NCBI GenBank assembly: GCA_036556965.1
Contig: DATBIO010000169.1
Span: 1 to 13,998 of the forward strand
From: DATBIO01 sp036556965
GTDB lineage: Bacteria; Acidobacteriota; Vicinamibacteria; Fen-336
Reading direction: 5' to 3'
DNA: 13,998 nucleotides
Of the stretch, positions 1 to 7,054 are shown piece after piece. A program made the translations under genes and the position numbers. The notes under the pieces were generated by a model. It was given only the letters and a program-made list of their open reading frames with translations, did not search any database and was not told the origin of the DNA. Numbering within the stretch: position 1 is the stretch's first letter; each line of letters starts with the position of its first letter.

Positions 1-351
1 CATGCGGGCGAGCTGGGCGGCATCGCGAAGCGCTGGTTCGGGGTCATCCGACGCTGCGGAGGCGATGTTCGAGAGCTCTTGCACGATGGGCACCCGACCG
101 CATGCGTGGACGGCGCGGCGTTCGCCTATGTCAATGCCTTCAAGGCGCACGTCAATGTCGGCTTCTTCCGTGGAGCGGAGATGGCGGACCCGGAGGGCCT
201 CCTGGTCGGCACGGGCCGGTTCATGCGGCACGTGAAGCTCAGGCCCGCCGAGGACGTCGACGCGGATGCCTTGCGCGGGCTGATCCATGCTGCTTACGCC
301 GACATCAAGCGGCGGCTGGAGGTGGAGGCTCATGGCGCCGCAGAACGCTGA
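1..351 (+). CDS. DUF1801 domain protein, 3' portion (5' end outside window)
   Basis: The frame is open from the first base to a TGA at 349-351, giving about 116 visible C-terminal residues; the start lies upstream of the window. The sequence matches my memory of the DUF1801 (YdhG-like) family: a GDVRELLHDGHPTAC stretch, then AFAYVNAFKAHVNVGFF, then DPEGLLVGTGRFMRHVKL and a helical tail. DUF1801 proteins are small cytosolic proteins of the SCP/YdhG fold with no proven enzymatic role. An internal ATG at 79 is possible but would cut into the conserved domain, so the upstream frame is preferred. The next gene starts 9 bases later on the same strand, so the two may be co-transcribed. Nothing here links it to the copper genes downstream. 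Family assignment is fairly sure; function is unknown. Confidence 0.8.
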   Translation, partial: HAGELGGIAKRWFGVIRRCGGDVRELLHDGHPTACVDGAAFAYVNAFKAHVNVGFFRGAEMADPEGLLVGTGRFMRHVKLRPAEDVDADALRGLIHAAYADIKRRLEVEAHGAAER

Positions 352-360
352 CTCCCCGCC

Positions 361-1212
361 GTGAGCGCTGCCGTCCCCATCGCCGCCGCCCTCACCCTCC
401 TGGCCCTGGTGCTCTTCGGGGTGGAGCGGTGGCGGCCGCTCCGCCGCCCGACCGCGGCGCTGCTCCCGCGCCTGGCCGTCAACGCCGCCGTCTCCGCGCT
501 GGCCATGGTCACCGCGGGCCTGTCCGTGCGCCCGGTGGCCGTGGGCCTCCTCGGCTGGGCGCAGGGGGAAGGCTGGGGCCTGCTGCGGGTGGCGCGGCTG
601 CCGCCCGCCCTGGCCTGGGCCGCGGCGATCCTGCTCCTGGACCTCTCCTTCTACTACTGGCACCGCGCCAACCACCGGCTGCCGCTGCTCTGGCGGTTCC
701 ACGGCGTCCACCACGTGGACCCCGACCTCGACGTCTCCACCGCCCTGCGCTTCCATTTCGGCGAGGTGGCGCTCTCCGCGGCCTTCCGCGCCGTCCAGGT
801 GCTGATCATCGGCCCTCCCGCCGGCGCGTACCTCGCCTACGAGGCCGTCTTCCAGGCCAACACGCTCGTCCACCACAGCAACGTGCGGCTGCCGCTCGCC
901 CTGGAGCGGGCCCTGAACGCCCTGCTCGTGACCCCGCGCATGCACGGCATCCACCATTCCCAGGTGCAGGCCGAGGCCGAGTCGAACTACTCGGTGGTCT
1001 TCGCGTGGTGGGACCGGCTCCACGGGTCGCTCCGCCTCGGCATCCGACAGGACGACGTGGTCGTGGGCGTGCCCGGCTACGCGCGGCCCGCCGACAACCG
1101 GCTGGGAAGCCTGCTCGCGCAGCCGTTCCGCCGCCCGCGCGACTCCTGGGCGGGCTACGCCGGCCCCGCGCGGGCCCCCGCGGGCCCGGGTCCGGGCCGC
1201 CTGCTCGAGTGA
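361..1212 (+). CDS. Sterol desaturase / fatty acid hydroxylase family membrane protein
   Basis: A 283-residue integral membrane protein starting at GTG 361, with no clear Shine-Dalgarno site. It carries the histidine boxes of the fatty acid hydroxylase superfamily: HRANH at residues 101-105, HGVHH at 114-118, HH at 171-172 and HGIHH at 195-199. In this family such boxes hold a di-iron centre that uses O2 to hydroxylate or desaturate lipid chains or sterols. Hydrophobic segments lie near residues 5-20, 40-70, 83-98 and 130-160, with the histidine boxes expected on the cytoplasmic face. The last 35 or so residues are Pro/Ala/Gly-rich and look disordered. The substrate cannot be told from sequence; bacterial relatives act on ornithine lipids, carotenoids, hopanoids or sterols. 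The gene ends just before the csoR operators, so it is probably outside the copper regulon. Confidence 0.87.
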   Translation: MSAAVPIAAALTLLALVLFGVERWRPLRRPTAALLPRLAVNAAVSALAMVTAGLSVRPVAVGLLGWAQGEGWGLLRVARLPPALAWAAAILLLDLSFYYWHRANHRLPLLWRFHGVHHVDPDLDVSTALRFHFGEVALSAAFRAVQVLIIGPPAGAYLAYEAVFQANTLVHHSNVRLPLALERALNALLVTPRMHGIHHSQVQAEAESNYSVVFAWWDRLHGSLRLGIRQDDVVVGVPGYARPADNRLGSLLAQPFRRPRDSWAGYAGPARAPAGPGPGRLLE

Positions 1213-1225
1213 GGCCGGCGCCAGC

Positions 1226-1242
1226 ATACCCCCTCGTGGTAT
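1226..1242. promoter_or_regulatory. Imperfect CsoR-like operator half (distal site)
   Basis: An inverted repeat, ATACC at 1226-1230 and GGTAT at 1238-1242, with a C/T-rich 7-base centre. It resembles the ATACCC...GGGTAT palindromes bound by copper-sensing CsoR repressors and lies 7 bases upstream of a better palindrome in the same csoR leader. It may be a second, weaker binding site. It is inferred from the palindrome and its position. Confidence 0.5.
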
Positions 1243-1248
1243 CCGTTG

Positions 1249-1269
1249 ACATACCCACATGGGGTATGT
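1249..1269. promoter_or_regulatory. CsoR-type operator palindrome in front of csoR-copA
   Basis: A perfect 8-base inverted repeat, ACATACCC at 1249-1256 and GGGTATGT at 1262-1269, around a 5-base centre. This is the pattern known for CsoR operators, where apo-CsoR tetramers bind GC-rich palindromes and are released by Cu(I). A TTGACA hexamer at 1246-1251 overlaps the left arm and looks like a -35 element, so bound CsoR would block polymerase. I do not see a convincing -10: TATGTG at 1265 is only 13 bases away and TGAGAC at 1269 is a poor match at 17. The csoR ATG follows at 1282, which implies autoregulation of csoR and the downstream genes. Confidence 0.75.
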
Positions 1270-1281
1270 GAGACTCCGGGC

Positions 1282-1581
1282 ATGGCGCGCAGGAAGGCGA
1301 GGGCGGTGGACCCGCCGCTCAAGGCGGGGGCGCGGCAGCGGCTGCGCCGGGTGGAGGGACAGGTCCGCGGCCTGCAGGCCATGGTGGAGCAGGAGCGCTA
1401 CTGCGCGGACATCCTGACCCAGATCGCGGCCGTGCAGGAGGCGCTGCGCGGCGTGGCCCGCCTGCTGCTGAAGAACCACCTGCGGCACTGCACCACGCAC
1501 GCGCTCCGCAAGGGCACGCCCGCGGAGGCGGAAGCGATGCAGGACGAGCTCCTCGACCTCTTCGGGCGTTACGCCAGATGA
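1282..1581 (+). CDS. csoR: Copper-sensing transcriptional repressor, CsoR/FrmR family
   Basis: A 99-residue all-helical metalloregulator of the DUF156 family. The sequence RLRRVEGQVRGLQAMVEQ at residues 20-37 is the family's first helix. The Cu(I) ligand set of CsoR is present as Cys41, His66 and Cys70; the spacing of 25 and 4 equals that of Mycobacterium tuberculosis CsoR (Cys36, His61, Cys65), which argues for copper rather than the nickel or formaldehyde branches. Such proteins bind operator DNA as tetramers and dissociate on Cu(I) binding. I chose ATG 1282 because the only upstream alternative, TTG 1246, lies inside the operator and would add a non-conserved extension. It lies 10 bases before the copper ATPase gene and is preceded by two CsoR-like palindromes, so it most likely represses its own operon. 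Confidence 0.93.
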   Translation: MARRKARAVDPPLKAGARQRLRRVEGQVRGLQAMVEQERYCADILTQIAAVQEALRGVARLLLKNHLRHCTTHALRKGTPAEAEAMQDELLDLFGRYAR

Positions 1582-1591
1582 AGGCAGCGGG

Positions 1592-3913
1592 GTGACCGCC
1601 GACCCGGCCGCGCCGTCGCGCGACCCCGTCTGCGGCATGACGGTGGACCCCGGGGGCGCCGCCGCCACCGTGGAGCACGAGGGCCGGACCTACCTGTTCT
1701 GCGCGCGGTCGTGCGCGGAGCGCTTCCGCGCCGACCCCTCGGCCTTCCTGGCGCCGGCCGCGGCCGCCGCGCCCGCGCGCGAGGCGGCCCCGTCCGCGCC
1801 AGAGGCCGCGGAGTGGACGTGCCCGATGCACCCCGAGGTGAGGAGCGACCGCCCCGGGGCCTGCCCGAAGTGCGGCATGGCCCTCGAGCCCCGCGTGGTC
1901 GGCGCCGGAGACGAGCCCAGCGAGGAGCTGCGGGCCATGACGCGGCGGCTGTGGGCGAGCGCCGCCCTGACCCTGCCCCTGCTCGTCCTGGCCATGGGGA
2001 GCATGGCCTGGGCGCCCCTGGCGGGGGCGGGGCACGGCGCGCGCGCCTGGTGGGAGCTCCTCCTGGCCACGCCCGTCGTGCTGTGGGGAGGCGGTCCCTT
2101 CTTCGCGCGCGGCGCGGACGGCGCCCGCCGGGGCCGTCCGAACATGTTCACGCTCATCGCGCTCGGCTCCGGCGTGGCCTACGCCTACAGCGTGGCCGCC
2201 GTGCTCGCGCCGGGCCTCTTCCCGCCCGCCTTCCGCGACGCGCACGGCGGGGTCGGGCTCTATTTCGAGGCGGCGGCCGTCATCGTGACGCTGGTCCTCC
2301 TCGGGCAGGTGCTCGAGCTGCGCGCGCGCCACCGCACCTCGGCCGCCCTGCGCGCCCTGGTCGCCCTCGCCCCGCGCACCGCGCGCCGGCTGCGCGCGGA
2401 CGGGTCCGAGGAGGACGTGAGCCTGGACCAGGTGGCCAAGGGCGACCACCTGCGCGTGCGCCCCGGCGAGAAGGTGCCCGTGGACGGGCGCGTGCTCGAG
2501 GGGTCGAGCGCGGTGGACGAGTCCCTGGTCACGGGCGAGTCCCTGCCCGTGGACAAGGGACCGGGAGAACGCGTGATCGGCGGATCGCTCAACCGCGCGG
2601 GCAGCTTCGTCATGGCCGCCGAGCGGGTGGGGGCGGAGACGCTGCTGAGCGGCATCGTGCGCCTGGTGGCGGAGGCGCAGCGCAGCCGGGCCCGCGCCCA
2701 GAGGCTGGCGGACGCGGTGTCGGCCTGGTTCGTCCCCTCCGTGGTGGCGGTGGCGGTGCTCGCCTTCGCCGCCTGGAGCCTGTGGGGGCCGGACCCGCGC
2801 ATGGCCCACGGCCTCGTGGCCGCGGTCGCCGTCCTCATCATCGCCTGCCCCTGCGCGCTGGGCCTGGCCACCCCGATGTCCCTCATGGTCGGCCTGGGGC
2901 GCGGAGCGCAGGCCGGCATCCTGGTGAAGGACGCGGAGGCCCTGGAGCGGCTCGAGCGCGTGGACACCCTGCTGGTGGACAAGACGGGGACCCTCACCGA
3001 GGGCCGGCCGCGGCTGGCCTCGGTGGAGGCGACGGGCTTCGACGAGAGCGAGGTCCTGCGCCTGGCCGCGTCGCTGGAGCGGGGCAGCGAGCATCCCCTC
3101 GCCGCCGCCCTGGTGCGCGCGGCTTCGGAGCGCGGGCTCGCCCTGTCCCGCCCCTCCGACTTCCAGGCCCACGCCGGCCGCGGGATCTCCGGCCGCGTGG
3201 ACGGCCGCGCCGTCGTCGTCGGGACGGCGGCCCTCCTGGAGGAGGAGGGCGTGGACCCCGCCCCCCTCGCCGAGGGCGCCGCCCTCCAGCGCGCGCAGGG
3301 CCGCACCGTTCTCCTGGCGGCCGTGGACGGGCGGGCGGCGGGCCTGATGGGCGTGGGGGACACGGTGAAGGCGACCACGCCCGAGGCGCTGCGCGCGCTG
3401 CACGCGGCCGGGGTGCGCGTGGTGATGGTCACCGGCGACGCCGCCGCCACCGCGCAGGCGGTGGCCCGCGACCTGGGCCTGCCGGAGGTCCATGCGGGGG
3501 TGACCCCCGCGGGCAAGGCGGAGGTGGTGCGCGCCCTCCAGGCGGAGGGGCGCGTGGTGGCGATGGCCGGCGACGGCGTCAACGACGCGCCGGCCCTGGC
3601 CGCCGCCGACGTGGGCATCGCCATGGGCACGGGCGCGGACGTCGCCCTGGAGAGCGCCCCCGTGACCCTGGTCAAGGGCGACCTGCGCGCCATCGCGCGC
3701 GCGCGGAACCTGAGCCGCGCCGTCATGCGCAACGTCCGCCAGAACCTCGTGCTGGCCTTCGTCTACAATGCCGTCGGGGTGCCGCTGGCGGCGGGCGTCC
3801 TCTACCCCGCCTTCGGCCTCCTCCTCAGCCCCATGATCGCCGCCGCCGCCATGAGCTTCAGCTCCGTTTCCGTGATCGCCAACGCGCTGCGCCTGCGCCG
3901 GGTCGCGCTGTGA
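1592..3913 (+). CDS. copA: Cu(I)-exporting P1B-type ATPase with N-terminal YHS and HMBD domains
   Basis: A 773-residue heavy-metal P-type ATPase that would pump Cu(I) out of the cytoplasm using ATP. In order: a YHS domain (about 10-53, with CGM at 14-16 and Cys37/Cys41), a Pro/Ala linker, a zinc-ribbon-like heavy-metal-binding domain (about 74-102, CPMH at 77-80 and CPKC at 91-94), then eight expected membrane helices. Catalytic motifs are TGES at 314-317, the CPC metal site at 419-421, the phosphorylated Asp463 in DKTGT, the His501-Pro pair and GDGVND around 660-665. The YN motif in helix 7 and MSFSS in helix 8 fit the P1B-1 copper subgroup. There is no classical GMxCxxC (HMA) domain; the YHS plus HMBD front end replaces it, as in a known subset of bacterial CopA. 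Start is GTG 1592, with AAGG 8 bases upstream as a weak ribosome site. The gene overlaps its successor by 4 bases (GTGA). Confidence 0.95.
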   Translation: MTADPAAPSRDPVCGMTVDPGGAAATVEHEGRTYLFCARSCAERFRADPSAFLAPAAAAAPAREAAPSAPEAAEWTCPMHPEVRSDRPGACPKCGMALEPRVVGAGDEPSEELRAMTRRLWASAALTLPLLVLAMGSMAWAPLAGAGHGARAWWELLLATPVVLWGGGPFFARGADGARRGRPNMFTLIALGSGVAYAYSVAAVLAPGLFPPAFRDAHGGVGLYFEAAAVIVTLVLLGQVLELRARHRTSAALRALVALAPRTARRLRADGSEEDVSLDQVAKGDHLRVRPGEKVPVDGRVLEGSSAVDESLVTGESLPVDKGPGERVIGGSLNRAGSFVMAAERVGAETLLSGIVRLVAEAQRSRARAQRLADAVSAWFVPSVVAVAVLAFAAWSLWGPDPRMAHGLVAAVAVLIIACPCALGLATPMSLMVGLGRGAQAGILVKDAEALERLERVDTLLVDKTGTLTEGRPRLASVEATGFDESEVLRLAASLERGSEHPLAAALVRAASERGLALSRPSDFQAHAGRGISGRVDGRAVVVGTAALLEEEGVDPAPLAEGAALQRAQGRTVLLAAVDGRAAGLMGVGDTVKATTPEALRALHAAGVRVVMVTGDAAATAQAVARDLGLPEVHAGVTPAGKAEVVRALQAEGRVVAMAGDGVNDAPALAAADVGIAMGTGADVALESAPVTLVKGDLRAIARARNLSRAVMRNVRQNLVLAFVYNAVGVPLAAGVLYPAFGLLLSPMIAAAAMSFSSVSVIANALRLRRVAL

Positions 3914-4695
3914 GGCGCGTCGCCGTGGGCGCGGCCCTGCTCGTGGCCGCGGCCACGAGCGCGCCGGGCCACGACACCTGGATCCTGCCCGGCGCCTTCC
4001 GGGTGGCGCCCGGCGCGGTGGTGAGGATGGCAATGACCAGCGGCATGGACTTCCCGCGCCCGGAGTCCGGCATCGAACCCGAGCGCGTGTTCCGCAGCGG
4101 GCTGCGGGTGGGCGGCGGCACCGTGCCCTTGCGTCTGGAGGGGGGCAAGGTGGCCCTCTCGCTCTCCGCGGTGGCGCCGGGCTCCGGGGTGGCCGCGCTG
4201 TTCGTGGAGCTGAAGGCGCGCACGCTGGAGCTGGCCCCGGACGAGGTCGAGCACTACCTGGAGGAGATCGGCGCCACGCAGACGGCGGGCCCCAGGTGGC
4301 GGGCGCGCGCGGACCGGCGCTGGCGCGAGAGCTACGTGAAGCTGGCCAAGTCCTACGTCGGCGTGGGCGACGGCGCGGACGCGTCCTGGACGGCGCCGGT
4401 GGGCTTCTCCCTCGAGCTGATGCCCGAGAGCGACCCCACGCGCCTCCGCCGCGGGGACGCGCTGGCCGTGCGCGCGCTGCTCGACGGCCGGCCGCTGGCC
4501 GGCCTGCCCGTGGGCGCGGTGGGACCGCGCGGCGTCCTTCCTCCCCGGCCCACCGATGGCGAGGGCCGCGTGCGCTTCGCCCTCGAGGACGCCGGCCCCT
4601 GGCTCATCCGCTCCACGCGCCTGGTCGAGGACGACGGCCGCGAGCTCGACTGGCGCTCGTGGTTCACGACGCTCACCTTCGGGGTGGCCCCGTGA
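3910..4695 (+). CDS. Exported DUF4198-family periplasmic protein
   Basis: A 261-residue protein starting at GTG 3910, inside the GTGA overlap with the end of copA, so translation is probably coupled. Residues 1-18 form a signal peptide (RR, then an Ala/Leu/Val core ending TSA). The mature protein begins at about His21 with HDTWILP, a hallmark of DUF4198 (COG5266). Family members are periplasmic beta-sandwich proteins often encoded beside nickel, cobalt or copper transport genes and thought to bind or deliver metal; this is not proven. The N-terminal HDxW would be a natural metal-binding end after cleavage. The C-terminal half (about 170-261: RRGDALAVRALLDG ... WRSWFTTLTFGV) reads as a second Ig-like domain. 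Directly behind the copper ATPase, it is likely a periplasmic copper-handling partner. Family assignment is good; metal and role are inferred. Confidence 0.85.
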   Translation: MRRVAVGAALLVAAATSAPGHDTWILPGAFRVAPGAVVRMAMTSGMDFPRPESGIEPERVFRSGLRVGGGTVPLRLEGGKVALSLSAVAPGSGVAALFVELKARTLELAPDEVEHYLEEIGATQTAGPRWRARADRRWRESYVKLAKSYVGVGDGADASWTAPVGFSLELMPESDPTRLRRGDALAVRALLDGRPLAGLPVGAVGPRGVLPPRPTDGEGRVRFALEDAGPWLIRSTRLVEDDGRELDWRSWFTTLTFGVAP

Positions 4696-4754
4696 TGCGT
4701 TCCTGGCCGCCTCCCACCGACCATTCCCCGCCCGCGCCCAACCCGCGCGCCTGA

Positions 4755-4785
4755 GGCCGCGCCCGCGGCCCCCGTTCTTCTCTTC
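4755..4785 (+). terminator. Possible GC hairpin followed by a pyrimidine tract (attenuator or weak terminator)
   Basis: GGCCGC at 4755-4760 pairs perfectly with GCGGCC at 4765-4770 around a GCCC loop. It is followed by a C/T-rich run (4771-4785) containing several T pairs but no true T tract. It lies in the only longer gap (99 bases) inside the copper gene block, between the DUF4198 and barrel genes, so it could reduce transcription of the distal genes or be chance in GC-rich DNA. A 19-codon Pro-rich frame (4695-4754) ends right before it. Confidence 0.3.
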
Positions 4786-4794
4786 ACCCGCGAG

Positions 4795-6120
4795 ATGGAG
4801 TGTCTCTTGCGTTGGCTCATCGTCGGCGGACACGTGCTCTTTGTCCTGGTCGTGGCCGCGCCCGTACGCGCGCAGCACCACCATGGCCCGCCGCCGGCCG
4901 CTCCCGCCGACCCCGGGCGCAGCCTCTTCCAGTCGGACATGACGCTGATGGCGGGCATGAGCCCCCGCGATCCCATGGCGGGCATGGCCATGCCCGGCTG
5001 GACGGGCATGACCATGGGCATCGTGCGCCTTCAGTTCAACGACCAGGGCGGGCCGTCGGGCGACGAGGCGGTGGAGTCCACCAACTGGCTCATGCTGATG
5101 GGGCAGCGGGACCTCCTCGGCGGTCGTCTCACGCTGATGGGGATGACCTCGCTGGAGCCGGCCACGCTCTCCGGCGCGGGCACGCCCCAGCTCTTCCAGG
5201 TGGGGGAGACCTTCGAGGGCCGGCCCATCGTGGACCGCCAGCACGCCCACGACCTCTTCATGAACCTCTCGGCCACGTACCGGCACCCCCTGGGCGCCGA
5301 GGGCGCCTGGTGGATGCAGGCCGCCCTGCGCGGGGAGCCCGCGCTGGGCCCCACCGCCTTCATGCACCGCGCCTCGGCGGGCGAGAACCCGGCCGCCGTC
5401 CTGAGCCACCACTTCCAGGACTCCACCCACATCACGGACGACGTGCTGACCCTCGGGGCGGGCTGGCGCTGGCTGTCCGCCGAGATCTCCGCCTTCCACG
5501 GCGAGGAGCCGGACGAGGGGCGGTGGGACCTGGACCCGGGGCCGCTGGATTCCTGGTCCGCGCGGGTGAAGCTGGCACAGGGACGGTGGTCGGGCCACCT
5601 GTCGTACGGGTTCCTGAGCGACCCGGAGGCCCTGGAGGAGGGGGACGTGGAGCGGACCACCGCCTCCGTGCACTACAACGAGCGCGGCCTTGGCCCCCTG
5701 GCCCTGAGCCTGGTGTGGGGACGCAACCGCGAAGACCACGGCACGTTCGACGGCGTCCTCCTCGAGGGCGCCTGGCAGGCGACCCCGCGCGACCACCTCT
5801 ACGCGCGGGCCGAGCAGGCCGACCGCGACCCCCACCTGCTGGAGAGCAAGGGGCTGGACGAGCACGAGGAGGAGGCGGCGGAGGCCGAGGATCCGGTGGC
5901 CGTGCGGGCGTTCACGGTGGGCTACCTGCGCGACCTCGTCGTCCTCCGCGACGTGCCCGCCTTCGCCCGGGTGCACCTGGGCGTGGGCGCGGACCTCACC
6001 CTCTACGACGTGCCCACGGGCCTGCGCCAGGTCTACGGGTCGTCGCCCCTCTCCGTGCACGCCTTCCTGCGCCTGCGCTGGGGCGTTCCCCACGGCGCGG
6101 GCTCCGCGCACGTACACTGA
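4795..6120 (+). CDS. Met/His-rich exported protein, putative outer-membrane beta-barrel
   Basis: A 441-residue protein with a signal peptide (about 1-26, cleavage near VRA|Q). The mature N-terminus is metal-ligand-rich: His28-His30, then eight methionines between residues 49 and 74 in MxxM and MxM patterns (M49, 52, 55, 61, 64, 66, 72, 74). Such Met clusters are typical Cu(I) sites in copper export proteins. The rest alternates short hydrophobic and aromatic strands with Asp/Gly/Glu turns (for example LSLVWGRNREDHGTFDG, HLYARAEQADRDPH), as in a transmembrane beta-barrel, plus an acidic loop of repeated Glu near residues 355-365. It ends in a His-containing tail (HVH). I know similar unnamed proteins beside copper genes but no defined function. 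The cytochrome c gene follows after 4 bases. Start ATG 4795 has no strong ribosome site; TTG 4807 is an alternative. Possible role: outer-membrane copper exit or sequestration. Confidence 0.75.
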   Translation: MECLLRWLIVGGHVLFVLVVAAPVRAQHHHGPPPAAPADPGRSLFQSDMTLMAGMSPRDPMAGMAMPGWTGMTMGIVRLQFNDQGGPSGDEAVESTNWLMLMGQRDLLGGRLTLMGMTSLEPATLSGAGTPQLFQVGETFEGRPIVDRQHAHDLFMNLSATYRHPLGAEGAWWMQAALRGEPALGPTAFMHRASAGENPAAVLSHHFQDSTHITDDVLTLGAGWRWLSAEISAFHGEEPDEGRWDLDPGPLDSWSARVKLAQGRWSGHLSYGFLSDPEALEEGDVERTTASVHYNERGLGPLALSLVWGRNREDHGTFDGVLLEGAWQATPRDHLYARAEQADRDPHLLESKGLDEHEEEAAEAEDPVAVRAFTVGYLRDLVVLRDVPAFARVHLGVGADLTLYDVPTGLRQVYGSSPLSVHAFLRLRWGVPHGAGSAHVH

Positions 6121-6124
6121 GGGC

Positions 6125-6709
6125 ATGCGCCGACTCGCCAAGTGGCTGGCCGTCCTGCTGGGCCTGGCCGTGGCCCTGGCCGCCGCCGGCTACCTGCTGG
6201 TGGCGGGGCGGGGCTTCAGCGCCCGCCCCAAGCCTCCCCGCTGGGAGCACGAAATCGCGGAGTGGCTGCGGTCCGTGGCCCTGCCGCGGGGCATGCGCGA
6301 GAAGAAGAACCCCGTGCCCGCCTCGGAAGGCGCGCTGCGCTCCGCCCGCGCCCACTACGCGGACCACTGCGCCGTGTGCCACGCCGCGGACGGCTCGGGG
6401 GGAACGGAGATCGGCCGCGGCCTCTACCCGAAGGTGCCCGACCTGCGGGGCCGGGGAGCACAGAAGCTGGCCGACGGCGAGATCTTCTACATCATCCGCG
6501 AGGGCGTCCGCTTCACGGGGATGCCCGGCTTCGCCGAAGCCCCCGAGGACGAGGACACCGAGACCTGGGAGCTGGTGCACCTCCTCCGGCGCTTCCCGGG
6601 GATGGCCCCCGCGGAGGTCGAGGAGATCCGCCGCCTGATGCCGCGCGCGCCCGGCGAGGACGAGGCCGCGCGCGAGATGGAGCGCTTCCTCGCCGGCGAA
6701 GACCATTGA
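6125..6709 (+). CDS. Membrane-anchored monoheme cytochrome c
   Basis: A 194-residue class I cytochrome c. An N-terminal hydrophobic helix (about 7-27, followed by no obvious cleavage site) probably anchors it in the inner membrane with the heme domain in the periplasm. The heme-attachment motif CAVCH is at residues 82-86, and the likely distal axial ligand is Met133 in TGMPGF. The region between the two (GRGLYPKVPDLRGRG, then LADGEIFYIIREGVRF) is typical of cytochrome c domains of the cbb3/alcohol dehydrogenase type. The C-terminal 40 residues are charged and helical. It begins 4 bases after the barrel gene and ends 10 bases before the next gene, so all three are probably on one message. In a copper cluster it could pass electrons to or from Cu(I)/Cu(II) or a cuproenzyme; that is inference. 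Confidence 0.92.
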   Translation: MRRLAKWLAVLLGLAVALAAAGYLLVAGRGFSARPKPPRWEHEIAEWLRSVALPRGMREKKNPVPASEGALRSARAHYADHCAVCHAADGSGGTEIGRGLYPKVPDLRGRGAQKLADGEIFYIIREGVRFTGMPGFAEAPEDEDTETWELVHLLRRFPGMAPAEVEEIRRLMPRAPGEDEAAREMERFLAGEDH

Positions 6710-6710
6710 T

Positions 6711-6715
6711 GGAGG
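6711..6715 (+). promoter_or_regulatory. Shine-Dalgarno GGAGG for the His-rich small protein
   Basis: GGAGG directly follows the cytochrome c stop codon and lies 4 bases before the ATG at 6720. It supports that start and shows the small gene is translated as a separate unit. Confidence 0.7.
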
Positions 6716-6719
6716 CCCC

Positions 6720-7037
6720 ATGAACCGACGCGCCCTGCTGGCGGCCCTGGCCGTGCTGGCCGTTCCCGTCACCCTGCGCGCCCACGGCGGGCACGACCAC
6801 GTCATGGGCACGGTGACCGCCGTTTCCGCGGAGACGCTGGAGGTGGAGGACAAGGCCGGCAAGCGCGTGGTCGTCCACCTCACCGCGCAGACCAAGTACC
6901 TCCGCGGCAAGGAGGCGGCGGCCGCCGCCGACGTCAAGGAGGGCACGCGCGTGGTGGTGGATACCAGGAAGGACGGCGCGCGCACGGTGGCGGTGGAGGT
7001 GAAGCTGGGCGTGGCCAAGCCGGCCTCCCCGAAGTGA
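6720..7037 (+). CDS. Small exported His-rich protein with DUF5666-like fold
   Basis: A 105-residue protein with a signal peptide (about 1-21, ending LRA). The predicted mature N-terminus starts HGGHDH (residues 22-27), a possible amino-terminal Cu(II)/Ni(II)-binding segment. The remainder (VMGTVTAVSAETLEVEDKAG ... VVVHLTAQTKYLRG ... VKEGTRVVVDTRKDG) is a small all-beta domain of the type annotated as DUF5666, an OB-like fold, ending in a Lys-rich tail. A GGAGG ribosome site precedes it. Position behind a cytochrome c in a csoR-led cluster suggests a periplasmic copper chaperone or buffer, which is not demonstrated. The family call rests on the G-V-T-A-V/L-E-V pattern and is moderate; the signal peptide and His cluster are plain. 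Confidence 0.75.
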   Translation: MNRRALLAALAVLAVPVTLRAHGGHDHVMGTVTAVSAETLEVEDKAGKRVVVHLTAQTKYLRGKEAAAAADVKEGTRVVVDTRKDGARTVAVEVKLGVAKPASPK

Positions 7038-7054
7038 AGCGGGCATAGAATCCG

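Noticed and set aside
1246..1281. TTG 1246 as the csoR start
   Set aside because: It would place 12 codons inside the operator/-35 region, and the added residues are not part of the CsoR family pattern.
1711..3909. Upstream extension of the DUF4198 frame through the copA gene
   Set aside because: The frame is open, but this part is an out-of-frame reading of copA. The signal peptide begins at GTG 3910.
1319..4033. A 904-codon open frame on the minus strand opposite csoR and copA
   Set aside because: Its translation is low-complexity Arg/Gly/His/Ala text with no family motif, and it is the antisense of two certain genes. Long empty frames are expected in DNA this GC-rich.
3802..6141. A 779-codon minus-strand frame opposite the DUF4198 and barrel genes
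   Set aside because: Same low-complexity shadow pattern; the plus-strand genes have signal peptides and family motifs.
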